DNA of 64,000 bases from Aphrophora alni (lineage: Eukaryota; Arthropoda; Insecta; Hemiptera; Aphrophoridae). Below are positions 1 through 10,954 of the stretch, one piece after another. The stretch's first letter is position 1. Each line of letters starts with the position of its first letter. The position numbers and the translations under genes were made by a program. The notes beneath the pieces were generated by a model that did no database searches, was not told the DNA's origin, and saw only the letters and a program-made list of their open reading frames with translations. The DNA lies in NCBI GenBank assembly GCA_963513935.1, contig OY740777.1:20431271-20495270 (forward strand), in the 5' to 3' direction.

Positions 1-1130
1 ATAGAACATAGTTGCTCTGAAATATTTAAAAAATAAAGGAAAACAACGCTAAGTTTTTTAAACGTAAAACTCTCTTTGACTTTAACAAATACAGTACTTT
101 CATTCCGAAATTTATGTAAATACAAATCCTCTGTAAATATTTAGACTGAATAACCTCGGGCCATTGTTGAGAGATGAATTGACGTCATGAAGTCCAGTAT
201 AATTTATAATTTAAACTCTTATTTATATTTCAACAAACTCAATCCGAAAGGCTCTTTGTAATAAAATACGAAAAAAATTATCGAATGTATTAAAGTAATA
301 TACAAGGAACAGTTAAGTTAGCTAACTAAAGAGCGAGATGTTTGCAATGAGAGGAGGGATGAATGTATTTAGAAGTTATTCCAATAAATACACAATAATG
401 CACTAGTAGTTATTTAAATAACGTAATCAGCACAGGGAAACGTAAATCAAATCGACCATTGATCAATGTCGTCTGTTTACTGTGTTATAATACAGAATTC
501 TACTTCCCTACCAGTTTTTAGATACAGTATTTACATTTCAGAATTCCAACATTGAAAGCACGCAAATGAAATTTAAAATTTTGAAAACAATATCAGATAT
601 ATTTAAATCAAACCTGAAAATAATCAGAGAATGTCCGGTGATCGCTTCTAAAGGCCAAACGGCTAAACAGATTTTAAAGGTATTTTACTACACTCAATCA
701 ACTCAAATCATGGAATACAAAATTTCTAAGGCGACACCCTTAGAGAGCGTTTTGAAAGGTAGCGGTCCACTGAATACGTATTAAAATAGGTTGTAGTGTC
801 CATTAACAACGTGCAAAGCTTTGTAGCTCTATCTGTAATGGTTTAAAATGTACTACACCGTCCCGGGATTTATTTAACACGCTGTATATTGAGAGTGTTT
901 TAATACAACACAACATAATGTATACACACACCCTCACAAATATATATTTAAATTTTGAGTGTAGTACCCAAGTCACTGATTTTAAAATAGGTTTACACTC
1001 ACTCCGTCTCATGCATCACACATTACTCACTAGTAATGTGTAAATTATTTTTGTTAATTCCAACTTATTAATACAATATTAACTTTATGTCAATGGTAGT
1101 CTTTATTTTACTATACCTTAATTATACGTG
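1..1130. other. AT-rich intergenic DNA with one old repeat fragment
   Basis: I see no gene here. The segment at about 760-893 matches, in inverse orientation, 22430-22560. Both share a stretch with an internal AAAGCTTTG block, a block with CCATTAACAA, and an end reading like AACACGCTGTATA. This looks like an old MITE end, since the terminus resembles Tc1/mariner-type ends. The 72- and 69-codon open frames in the area overlap this repeat or AT-rich sequence and show no protein-like character. Confidence 0.4.
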
Positions 1131-1132
1131 GC

Positions 1133-1165
1133 TACATGTTTCATTGCCACAGGCAGCATCATCAG
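1133..1165 (-). ncRNA. hammerhead-ribozyme-like core in a Penelope tail remnant
   Basis: Read on the minus strand, this has a perfect CUGAUGA box, then a stem II hairpin (UGCC/GGCA with loop UGU and a few unpaired flanking bases). After it come GAA, a minimal stem III (ACAUGU, A-U and C-G pairs) and a permitted cleavage base A. Stem I is poor: only the first C-G pair forms. It lies downstream, on the same strand, of the GIY-YIG remnant at 1690-2010, where a Penelope-like element would carry its hammerhead. Probably a decayed ribozyme. Confidence 0.45.
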
Positions 1166-1320
1166 GTCAAACTATTTATGTTCGCTTAAAAACTCATTTA
1201 ATTTAAAACCCAACACTTAATTTTACACTCTTTTCGTACCTATGTTGCACACGTCAAACGTATAAAATTTTGTAGAACAAAAATTCGAACACAAGATTTC
1301 AAAAAAATTACGTTTATTTA

Positions 1321-1361
1321 ATCAAACGCGTTTCAACGACAAAGTCACCATCCTCAGTGAT
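1321..1361 (-). ncRNA. hammerhead-ribozyme-like motif, good copy
   Basis: On the minus strand the order is AUCA, CUGAGGA, one U, GGUGAC-UUU-GUCGUU, GAA, ACGCGU, U, UGAU. AUCA pairs with UGAU (stem I), stem II forms six pairs including G-U wobbles, and ACGCGU gives the two-pair stem III. The cleavage triplet is GUU, which fits the NUH rule. CUGANGA and GAA are the two invariant boxes of the hammerhead. Penelope-like elements are known to carry hammerheads with a minimal stem III. Confidence 0.6.
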
Positions 1362-1389
1362 ACATGAGCTACAATAACTAAACTTTAAC

Positions 1390-1426
1390 TTGAGGATAGC
1401 GACTTTGGCGTTGAAACGCGTTTGAC
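1390..1426 (+). ncRNA. decayed hammerhead-like motif, partner of the minus-strand copy
   Basis: The plus half of the palindrome has UUGAGGA in place of CUGANGA, a weak stem II, GAA, ACGCGU and U. The flanks (UAAC and UGAC) do not form stem I. I read it as a mutated copy of 1321-1361. Confidence 0.35.
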
Positions 1427-1689
1427 TAAATAAACGTAATTTTTTTGAAATCTTGTGTTCGAGTTTTTGTTCTACATAATATTATCTCACAAGTCAAGCT
1501 CAATATTTATTTATATAAAATTTTGTTTATATAATAATATAATAATTCAATCTCGCCATTTATGATCAACTTCTTTTCTATGTGGCCATTCCTAGAAGAC
1601 TGGTTTGGAATGTAGAGATGCATTCTTGTTGAACTCTAATCAGATTTATACTCTGTGTCTTACTAGATTTTCCATGGTCTCTTTGGCTT

Positions 1690-2010
1690 TATGTTTTTGG
1701 AAGTATATCAAATCATAAAGGAAATTTCATGCAAAATTCAATTTTTCATTATATATTTTATCTGGATTACTATTGTAGAGCTTGTAAATATCATATTCTT
1801 CAATGACATTCACAGTATGTCCTTTAGTAATTTTGTGTAGCATTGACGTATTTTCTGGTGTAAAAATGTTGCTTAACAATTAAATGCTCTGTGAATAAGG
1901 AGTTTGTAATTTTATTGTTTCTGCTGTTCTTTAAATCTTTCTCTAAATGTTCTGCCAGTTTGTCCGATGTAATATTTGTCGCAATTACTGTAATTGAGTT
2001 AGTATATTAT
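1690..2010 (-). pseudogene. Penelope-like GIY-YIG endonuclease remnant
   Basis: The minus-strand translation near 1920-2005 gives NCDKYYIGQTGRTFRERF, the GIY-YIG core of Penelope-like endonucleases; compare AAYVGQTGRSFKCRLGEHE in the intact copy at 31.3-33.7 kb. Past a stop, other frames give fragments such as TEHLIVKQHFYT and then a segment resembling the end of this domain family. At least two frameshifts or stops occur, so it is dead. It is from a different lineage than the intact element, since only the motif is shared. A hammerhead-like core follows on the same strand at 1133-1165, and the palindrome at 1272-1476 sits between them. Confidence 0.6.
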
Positions 2011-2219
2011 TGTATAAATCTTGTATAAGACTACAATTGACATAAAGTAAATATCGTGTTCTATAATATATGTAAATCTGAGGCTTAAAAAAATGAATAT
2101 TCAACTTAAAAATTTGAATACTTTTGATGCCTGACTGGCTAATTATAAGTGTACTTATTTCTTATAATAATTGTGATTATGTGTTTTTAATGTTTTAGCA
2201 AACTCTTACGAGACAAATT

Positions 2220-2261
2220 CTGAAGATGGAACGTAGATTCCGAAACGGATGACGCAACGTC
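2220..2261 (+). ncRNA. hammerhead-like motif with long stem III loop
   Basis: The order is CUGAAGA, one U, GGAA-CGUAGA-UUCC, GAA, then ACG and CGU closing a ten-base loop, then C. Both invariant boxes and stem II are intact. Flanking stem I pairing is weak beyond the first U-A pair. It may be another tail of the same type or a decayed one. Confidence 0.4.
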
Positions 2262-3019
2262 ATGAGTCACATGAGACCGAGTGAGTATATATATTATATT
2301 CTTTTAAAATATAAATGAATAAATATAAAACAACTTGTTCCATTTTTTAGATATTTAATTTATATTTACTTCAATTTGCATACCATAAGAATTAAATATC
2401 TTAATATTTGTAAAGGAAATTGTGTATTGATTGTATCCGATATACAAACAAATTGTCTTGCCATAAAATATTATCAAGATATTTATATTTGCATATAAAT
2501 TTGTAAGATGTTTAAAAGCAACTAAAAACTTTTTTTATATGTCAGGGTTAGTATTTGTTTCACGCTCCTGGACTGAGTTTAACAATAAGGACTGCTGAGA
2601 TTGCTCAATTTATCTCTGGAAGTCCGCTAATTATAAAAAAATGTGGGCTGGTTTTAAATATCAAAAACTGACACAACGTTTAGCAATAGTAGTCTGAATT
2701 TTTATACAAAGTAATATTTCAATGTGGCTGTCAGTTTTAGCTGTTACTTCTATTGGAAGTATTAAAAAAAAAATTGCCAATATATATTGCTATTTCTGTA
2801 AATTTATATTGGAAAATTACAGTATTAGAACTTGGGTAATATTCAAATATGTATTTATTGATACTATAAGTTACTTTGTTGTTCTAAATTAATTATAAAA
2901 ATAAGACTGCATTATTAATAATGAAATTAAAATTTTATAACCACAAATTTTCTAAAAATATCCATGGATTAAAATTTTGTAAAAATATTATTTTTATTAA
3001 GTTTTTTACTTTATTACAA
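2262..3019. other. AT-rich intergenic DNA
   Basis: I see no gene, tRNA or clear repeat. Short AT-rich tracts only. Confidence 0.4.
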
Positions 3020-3475
3020 ACTGGTTTATGGCCCCATTACCACCTGGGGATATTTGAGATAGTTGTAAAAAGAAATAATTGTTTTAGCACAACCCTAATG
3101 GTGGTGCTATGGAAATAAATTATTCTCAAACACACAAATTTTGATCAAAATCGACCCATAAATAACAAAGTTATGATATTTAAATATTAATTTATTGATT
3201 TTAATGCTAATGCGTTTTTTATCAGCAAGTATTGAAAATATAATAATATTTCAAGTGAAAAATATACGATCTAGTCTGGGAAGCCAAAAGTCTTGGGTTC
3301 GATTCCCAGTCTAGGTCGTATATTTTTCGCTTGAAATATTATTGTATATGATACTCGATACCCTTGGAGTGTCTACAGATCTACTCCAAACATATTAGAA
3401 AATTCATAGCTCTAGGGTTCTTGGATCCAGAAATTTCGTGATCAGTCAGTGGATTTTGACTTATATATAAATAGA
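3020..3475 (-). mobile_element. Helitron-like non-autonomous element, interrupted by a SINE
   Basis: On the minus strand it starts TCTAT plus an AT-rich run, followed by ACTGACTGATCACG. It ends with a CCCCA/TGGGG hairpin about ten bases before a CCAGT terminus. Helitrons start with TC, end in a CTRR tetramer and have such a hairpin; here the terminal T is C. The copy at 62364-62830 has the same ends, with CTAGT, and the same interior without the SINE. It has no coding capacity. Confidence 0.55.
3179..3345. mobile_element. tRNA-related SINE or MITE insertion, with target duplication
   Basis: It is flanked by TATGATA at 3172-3178 and 3346-3352. The related Helitron-like copy near 62522 has TATGATA only once, so this is a filled site against an empty one. 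Inside, a long inverted repeat (AATATTTCAAGTGAAAAATA and its complement) brackets a B-box-like GGGTTCGATTCCC at about 3297-3309, typical of tRNA genes. The A-box part seen in the sister copy at 29190-29515 is deleted here. Confidence 0.6.
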
Positions 3476-6090
3476 AGATAAGCAGTAAAATGTTTTACTA
3501 TGAATCAATACAATCAAAGTTTTTCATATAAATATCTGTTTTCCATTCTATGAGATAATATGATACATCCATTGTGATAAAATTTTGAATGTGGATAGAT
3601 TTTTGCGTATCTTGATGCATTCCTCTCTCCTACTTCATTTATTGAACAAATAAATATTTGCTAGTGTTCGATAGAAAACCAAAATAATTTAACTAATTTC
3701 GATGTAATATTAGTCAAACGTAGTCATACAAATCTCTAAATATAATCTAATAGTAATCTTCAAAACTTAAAAAAAATAAAATATCATCTGACTCCAATTT
3801 AAAGACTTATGCTTATTTGTAATTGTTAATTCATTGTATACATATACAAATAAAATGTTATATATATTATATTACCAAATGTTATTTTGGTAATTATTCA
3901 TAAATAATATATAATAATAATAATAAAGTGTCTGTATTACAAAAAACATGAATATACAATAAATATACTAAAATCCTAAACACTGCACAACCGTCTATGA
4001 AGTTGGCCACTAATTAACGTCTTTTCACCCCTTCTTTTTTTTATTATGTGATAATTTGAAAGTTCAATATTTGATCAATAACTACAATATAAACGTACAG
4101 TACAAATTAAACAACAACAACAAGAAATATACACATACAAAATTTAATTCTGATAATACAGAAATAAAACACACCTACATTTATAAAACACAAATATAAC
4201 CTGGAAAACTTAATTCATTTTCCGTTCTTCCTTTTTAAAATAAATCGTTCGATCAAACTAAACCTAAATCTTTCCAACACTTTTACGACTCAACGTAATT
4301 CAGACGATGTCATTCAAGAAGTAGGTTTAAACTTAATGTTTTCATATATAAAAAGTTCAGCCTGCAACCAATCAGAACTGGGCAGACCTCTGTATCATGG
4401 TAAATATTTTACTATATTACATAGTGAAAGTTATGATATGACTCAAAATGTCAATGAGAATATATTTTCTTTTGAGGTCCAAAAAGAACACACAAAAAAC
4501 AAACTGATTATTAAACGATGTCTGGCTGTTGTATATGCAGTGTTCACAACACAAACGCTTCAACCAATTTTAATAGAATTGGGTATCTGGGCAAACTATG
4601 GTGTCATATCATGAGAAATTTTCCTTTTTGAAATTTGGTGCTAGCTGCCATAAAACAAGCAATTATATTTCAAAATCTGTTCTAATGATTTTGATCACAT
4701 TTGCCCAATTGTAGCCGCTAAGGCCTTTGAACAAAACGTAATGGTTGCTATCTTGTTAAAAATGTAGGTGCTTGAGTTGACGTTAAAAAAAATAGCCATA
4801 CGACTGTTATAAAAAAAATCAATTTCTCATAATAGGTACAACCAATTTGAGTGAAATTTGAACATTAATTACCTACAAATCTCAACAAAAAACATAAACA
4901 AACCTTGACCGGGGTTAAGCTCTATTTCAATCTAATACGATACCGCGCGTAAGAAACAAATGAAGCAAGTTTAGGACATATTTAAAAAATATATAATTTT
5001 TCAAATAAAACTAAATGGTACGTTTTCACCTTTTGACTAACAACAACAGAAATTACATTTTTGGTGACGCGTGGTTTTGTGTAGGCCTACGTTTCATTTG
5101 TTTTTAGAGATGAGTGAGTGAAATAGATTATCTTACGTTTGTCTCTGTTTATTTTAATTACACAAAGAGCAACGATTTTCGTTGAAAAATGAATATTTAT
5201 CTGTATAAATTAATTCTGTTCTCGCTTTGAAAAAGCAATTTGTATAATTAAAGGTGTTTAATTACCTCCAATATTTAATGTAGCTCAGCGACTACATCAG
5301 AGTATATAGAAATGTTCAGATTTGTTTCAACAGTATCCTAAAATGTTTAATATTCATATTGCTCTACTGTAAACAGACCGTAGCTAGGATCATCGTATAA
5401 ATTTTCCAGTTTTAATACCAAAATATTTTATCTCTATATTGTACAGAGTGTCTGAAAAGTAAGTTCCACCCTCATTGAATTTTGTTATTAATTATAGTAA
5501 TTAATTAAAAATGGGATATGTGGTCACGTGACACCATTTTACAGAACTGTGAGACAAGAAATATGAGTTGCATAAATTTGGATTATACCACCTTCACTAA
5601 AAGGGTGTTGTGTTTTAATTAAGACAGCTGAAAATAAATTATATCTTCCCAGCTTAAGTTTAATAATTTTCTCAAGGTAAGCGGGGCACCTTAATAATTC
5701 CTAATATTGGTACATTAAATTTTCAATAGGATGTATGGTCATTTGATATACATTTTAAAGGTTATGGCGAAACGATAAAAAACATGATATTCTAATTAAT
5801 AACACAGTTAATTCTATTTTTAATTTCAATATTACTCCTTGGCAACCTACATCCTAAGTACAAAATAGAAACATCCTAAACGTGGACTTATAAAAGCACT
5901 CCCACACTACAAAGAGGATTATATCAAACCGTGTTCTAACTAATTTAGTAGGTAAAACTTTCACTTCAGACTCTCTGTATACTGGTTTGTCTGTACACCG
6001 ACATAGACGAAAATTCAAAGCTTTTGTAAGTTCCTTTTGTAAACAGTTTATTATATTAAATGTTGAGCTTGACTTATGAGAAAAATTATA
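3476..6090. other. AT-rich intergenic DNA
   Basis: I see no gene. At about 5449 a lone end reading TACAGAGTGTCTGAAAAG resembles the TACA.. GTGTC termini of the mariner-type MITEs elsewhere in the window. The 92-codon frame at 4336-4614 has no recognisable features. Confidence 0.35.
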
Positions 6091-6304
6091 CAGTATAACA
6101 AACACACAGAACACAATTCTCATAAAAAAATACGCCTAAGTATCAGACGCGTTTCAACTTTAAACGTTTCACGTTTTCAGTTTAGTTATAGTTTGATTGG
6201 TGTAGCTCGTGTATCACTGAAGAAGACGACCTTGTCGTTGAAACGCGTCTGATACTTAGGCGTATTTTTTTATGAGAATTGTGTTCTGTGTGTTTGTTAT
6301 ACTG
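6091..6304. mobile_element. palindromic Penelope-tail-like dimer with 67-bp perfect arms
   Basis: Positions 6091-6157 and 6238-6304 are inverted copies with no difference that I can see. The arms run from CAGTATAACAAACACAC to GACGCGTTTCAA. The inner 80 bp holds the upstream part of the right-hand tail, including TAGTTTGATTGGTGTAGCTC. The right tail carries a near-perfect hammerhead (6211-6255). The left tail core is decayed (CUGAAAA in place of CUGANGA). The right half is nearly identical to 12869-13000, so this tail family has been recently mobile. Confidence 0.6.
6211..6255 (+). ncRNA. hammerhead ribozyme candidate, best copy
   Basis: The parts are in canonical order. Stem I 5' strand is GUAUCA (6211-6216), then CUGAAGA (6217-6223). 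Stem II follows as GACGAC-CUU-GUCGUU after one unpaired A (6224-6239), then GAA (6240-6242). Stem III is ACGCGU (6243-6248), C is the cleavage base (6249), and the stem I 3' strand is UGAUAC (6250-6255). Stem I is a perfect six-pair helix and the cleavage triplet is GUC. All invariant core bases are present. Predicted self-cleavage is after 6249. The type (open stem I, two-pair stem III) is the one known from Penelope-like elements. Activity is inferred, not shown. Confidence 0.75.
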
Positions 6305-9300
6305 TAAACAGTTTATTCTTTTTAATGTTTGAAAACATATTTTATAATTAATTTTGTATAACTGGTGTATTTAAACATTTTCAAGTTAACCAAAGTAACA
6401 TTTCAGTTAAAATATTAAATAATTAATGCGAGATATATAACAACTTGTTAAAATTGTCTTAGGTATTTTAATGTGATTACAATAATTATTATGTTTCACA
6501 TTTTACATGTGTTTATTACAATTCGCCAAGAAAGAAAAAGTTCATGCCTCGTACTGCGCATGATGGGTTTTCAACATTTACTAAGTTATGTGAGTAACTC
6601 CAGGAAATGAAGATGATCTTTAGTTCAAGCTCTGTGCCTTACAAAAGTTATAAAGCTATGATGGCTGGATTGGAACGTGGAACTACACAAAACATCGTGT
6701 ATCTTGAAAGTAAAATAAGCTTTGCAAATAAAACCAAATTTAAACCTTAAAGGCATTAAATAAATATATTATGAAGAAGATTTTAAATGCATTTATTAAG
6801 AAACTGAAGCTTTGTAATGTTTCATTTTGTGTCACTACACAAGAAGATAATTAAGCTCAGATATGACATTGTAACGCAAACAAAACTTGGTCTCAATCAG
6901 AAATGTAAGACAATTCTGAAACTGCAAAATTATTAATGTCTAAGAAAAACGACAACTAAGTTCAACTTTACACTTTGGTTATCAAATACTGATTGTTGTT
7001 AAAAGTTGTAAAATTTAGCTTTATCACCGACAATCAATATAGAAACAGCAATTCTAAGAGTAAAATAAATAGTGCAAAAGGATTCCACACCAGCTTCAAA
7101 ACCAAATAATAAAAAAAAAAAATTGAATTTAATAATTGTTTTGGTTGATATTGTATCCCAGAAATATTACATTCTAGAACAAATCTATCAAGTTGTTTAT
7201 TAATCTCTATTCTAATAATTGAAAAAATAAATTCAACACCATTTTGTTTATTTCAAAACAAATAAAATAAACAATTCTAATTGATTCCTCTAAATTTTCC
7301 AAATCAGTAAAACATAACTCTTGTCAAAATATATGATGTAACAAACTATTCTGAGCGATATTTTGTTTAAATATCAATCTATTGTATAAACACTAAGTCA
7401 AATTTAATAACAAATGTGTGAATAAATGGAAACGTATTTTTGTTCGCGGGTTATTAATTTAAGCCAGGGTCGCCTCAGTATGAAATTTAAATATTCCGAA
7501 TAATGTATCAATAAGGTTGTGATAGGGGGGTGGGGTGAATTTTATATCGATTGGAACACATCTGTATTGACAATTGAGGAGTGTAATATAAGTGGTGCAA
7601 AACATTGTATTAACTTTCTCACACAAACATCACAAATATTTTAATCGTCACTTTTGCTTATAAAATCTCTAATACTGATAATGTGTGAAAAATAAAATTT
7701 AAGCTGTGCAAAAACAATGCACAAAATGTCTCTCTCGTTTATCCTCAAAATTAAATAAAAACCAACCAAAAATATTAGTTTTTTAGTTGTCTATAAAAAG
7801 ATAAAAATGAATCATGCACGCTGTTTTTGAAAATATTTACATATTTCAATAATTTCTTAAACTTGCTTTACTTGTGCCTTATAAATGTCTCCATACTAAG
7901 TCGTGTTTTATTAAAATCAATATATAAAAAACAAGGTTCATTTTTGATTTTTTTCCAATTAATTCTAAATCATAATATGTTTCTGTTGCCATTTTACACA
8001 AGGGTTTAAGTCATTCTACTCAAATTTAATCGAAATCGGTAGAGCTGAATTTGAAAAATTACGTATTTTATTACAACTACATTAGCGATTTTGATTGTTT
8101 TTAAAGATAACCTACGAACCGATATTTGAGAAAACGTGGCGACCAATAACTTTTGTTTGGGTTATAGAGGCTACATTTTAACAAAATTTGTACAAAATCA
8201 GTAGAGCAGATATATATATATACCTATATATATATTTTTTTTATGTGAGCTACATTCAAATTTTGAGTAATTAAAAACAATCAGAGATGTGGCGAAAATA
8301 TATTTAGCCCACTTTACAGATTTTAATACAACAGATCCGTGCTTTTGAATTATAGGGCACAGTAGACACAGAAACAATAAATATCATTCCAAAAACTCGA
8401 TGCGCTCCTTAATTTAATTGTCGTTGACCAAGTATTTCATACTCACCTCAAGTATTTTGTTTTACCTCAACATACTGTGCTTGTGAAGTTGCTGTCCGTG
8501 CTTTTATTCATTTCGCCTGAGAATATACTGTTTTTAACGTGTCTATAAATGTTTCGTAATGATACAGTAAGCTTTAGTCCAAAATGTTGGAGCTATTATG
8601 TTGAAATGTTTGAACAAATATGTTAGACTATATACTTCCAAAAGTACGGTAATGGAATTTTTTGTATAAATTAATTTCGAACGTTTAAAACTCAAGTAAT
8701 GCAACAAATCATAAATAGAAGAAAATTTCAGTTCGGGGGGGGGGGGGAATTTACGTTCTGTCAATGTAAGCATTGCGATGATTAAATCTTTTAGGTATAT
8801 TTAGAAAAATCTGATAGGCGAAGGTATAATAAACTAAATGATGCAAAAATAATGACAGTAACTTTTTATAACAAATACTAAGCAAACGAATTGTACTGTT
8901 AGGATCTATAATTTTACTAGAATATCTGCCTGGGTTCTTTCACTTTAAATTAAACATCAGTGTTTCAGTTTACAATTATCATATTTTTTCATTATTACGT
9001 CTCTTATTTTCGTTAAACAGTTAAAACAAATGTTAGACTATTAAGGATCCAGAATGACTACAACTATTGTGACTGATTGACCTTATTCTACGTTAACAAT
9101 TTAATTTTGCAACACTCGCAGATTTTTGTGTGAATGTCCAATCTTACATACGTTTTAGCTATCTTAAAAACCTCCAGCCTTTGTCCACTTGATCAATTGG
9201 CTTCGTTATCTCTCACTAATTGCAAGGTAAGTAATTTCATCAATTTTTCAAATCTGTCACAATAATTGTCGTTTCTCTGGCTTCTTAAAAATAACCTAAA

Positions 9301-9968
9301 CTTTATTCCGAACTAAATTTATCACTAATTCCTAACAGTACGTAATGAGAAAACATAATTTCTACAAAAAGCTTTATTTTAGATGACGTTTTAATGTCGT
9401 TTTGACAATCTTTAATTGTTAAATGAGCACAAAATCTGATACGAACTATACCCTCGGATGGTGTACATGTAATATTTTGTTTAATTTTGGTTTATTTCAT
9501 TTGGCGTTCGATATTTTCCTGAGTGTGTTGCTCACCTCAAGTAAAACATATTGTAGTCACTGCTCTCTCCGAAACTCTCAGCTCAGGAGTTTTCATTCAA
9601 AAAGTTGAAATGAACAATGGACACCGTCTCACGAAGGAGTTAAGCATCGTAATACCTCTGAAGAATATAAATAAATTTTCTTTAATGTAAAGTCTTATAC
9701 CCCAGATAAATTTGCAAAAGAGCATTTTAAGCATTACTGTTTGGAAGTAAATATTGATGGGCTACGGAACCAATTTTTTATTATTGTCCACAACATGGTA
9801 TTGTCCTAACATATTTCCTATCTAAAACATTATGTTTTATTTTATAAACAAAAATACATGTACAACTTCACATGAATTTGATAAATATTGATTTACTTAA
9901 TTTCATCTCACCGTACATTTAAACATTAAATAACAAGTCAATACGGAACCCTCTGTCAACTTTATTTA
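6305..9968. other. AT-rich intergenic DNA with a diverged dispersed repeat
   Basis: I see no gene. About 8128-8200 resembles 16013-16070 (GACCAATA, then TTTGTTT, then TAGAGGCTA, then AAAATTTG), so it is a diverged copy of a dispersed element. There is a G run at about 8737-8748. The small open frames are AT-rich and look random. Confidence 0.35.
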
Positions 9969-10885
9969 TACAGTGTGTTTCTGAAATAGGTACCAAACAA
10001 CTGAGTTTCTTACATAAAAATAAATAAAAAAGTTCCTATAAACATATGCCCTAAGCTGCTTTGTTTTCAAACGATCCGCCATTTTGTATTTTTACTGTTC
10101 ACGGTAATAATACTGTACTATTTTAAACAACGATTACTTTAAACAATGGACAAAAAGTAAAAAGTGACAAAACGTACAACGTGAGTTCTATAATTTACTA
10201 AACAACCTAAATGTAAATACAGTCAATCCTTCTGAATATCAAAACTAAAAATCAGCTGACTAAGAAATTGTTGAATGATAAAATTGATAAAATTAACATT
10301 TTTTACATTAGCCCTCAAAAATGTCAATTTTAAAATGGTTAACGTGTTACATATTTGATGAAATCTGGGAAATAGATTTGATTATTATTTCTTTAAGTTT
10401 TGATATTTATTTAAAGTTGCTTGTTACATAATTTAAGTGTTGTAGATAGCTACATAGAAATTATGTTTTCAGTTCTTTGTCAATAACTCGATTATCTTTT
10501 AATTTACAGACATAATAAAAAAAAAAAAAATTTTAGTTGAAAGAAGACACTTTTTTGTTTTTTGTAATTATTTTGTAAAATTAATGGTTTTCGAGATATT
10601 CAACAATAAATTTTTTAAATGGCTGCCGTTTTGAAAAAATGCAAATACAGTCTTTATGCTTTGTACACTTTTAAAAGATTACATTAAAAACGTGTATGCC
10701 AAATCTGAACTCAATAAATTATCTACTTCCAAGGCTATAATATTTTTTTTTGTAAAAATACAAAATGGCGGATTGATTTAAAATAAAGAGGTTTTCAATA
10801 CAAGTTTATAGGAACTTTTTTATTTATTTTTATGTAAGGAACTCACTCCAGAAAGTTTGGCGTCCTATTTTAGAAACACCCTGTA
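9969..10885. mobile_element. 917-bp MITE with long terminal inverted repeats, TA-flanked
   Basis: The left end TACAGTGTGTTTCTGAAATA and right end TATTTTAGAAACACCCTGTA are inverted and flanked by TA on both sides (9967-9968 and 10886-10887). The arms run inward at least 170 bp, including matching CATAAAAATAAATAAAAAAG blocks and CCGCCATTTTGTATTTTTAC with its complement. No transposase is present. TA target sites and TACAG termini point to a Tc1/mariner-type parent. Confidence 0.75.
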
Positions 10886-10954
10886 TACATATCTAGAATT
10901 CAAAATAACTAAATATAAAGTGTAAAAACTTATGTATATAATGTATAGATAGAA

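Larger units (their letters stand above)
1272..1476. mobile_element. palindromic Penelope-tail-like dimer
   Basis: The two halves are inverted copies. The outer arms share GTAGAACAAAAA, then a CGAACACAAG-type block, then a poly-A/T block beside TTACGTTTA, then a GAAACGCGTTTGA block. Each half ends inward in a hammerhead-like core (1321-1361 on minus; about 1390-1426 on plus, decayed). A related copy lies at 10955-11130. No target duplication is obvious. The unit looks like a non-autonomous element built from two inverted Penelope-type tails. That origin is inferred from the hammerhead-like cores and from the similar layout at 31.0-36.1 kb. Confidence 0.5.

Noticed and set aside
3285..3320. 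tRNA gene suggested by GGGTTCGATTCCC
   Set aside because: Only the B box is present; the rest does not form a tRNA, and the segment is part of a repeated SINE.
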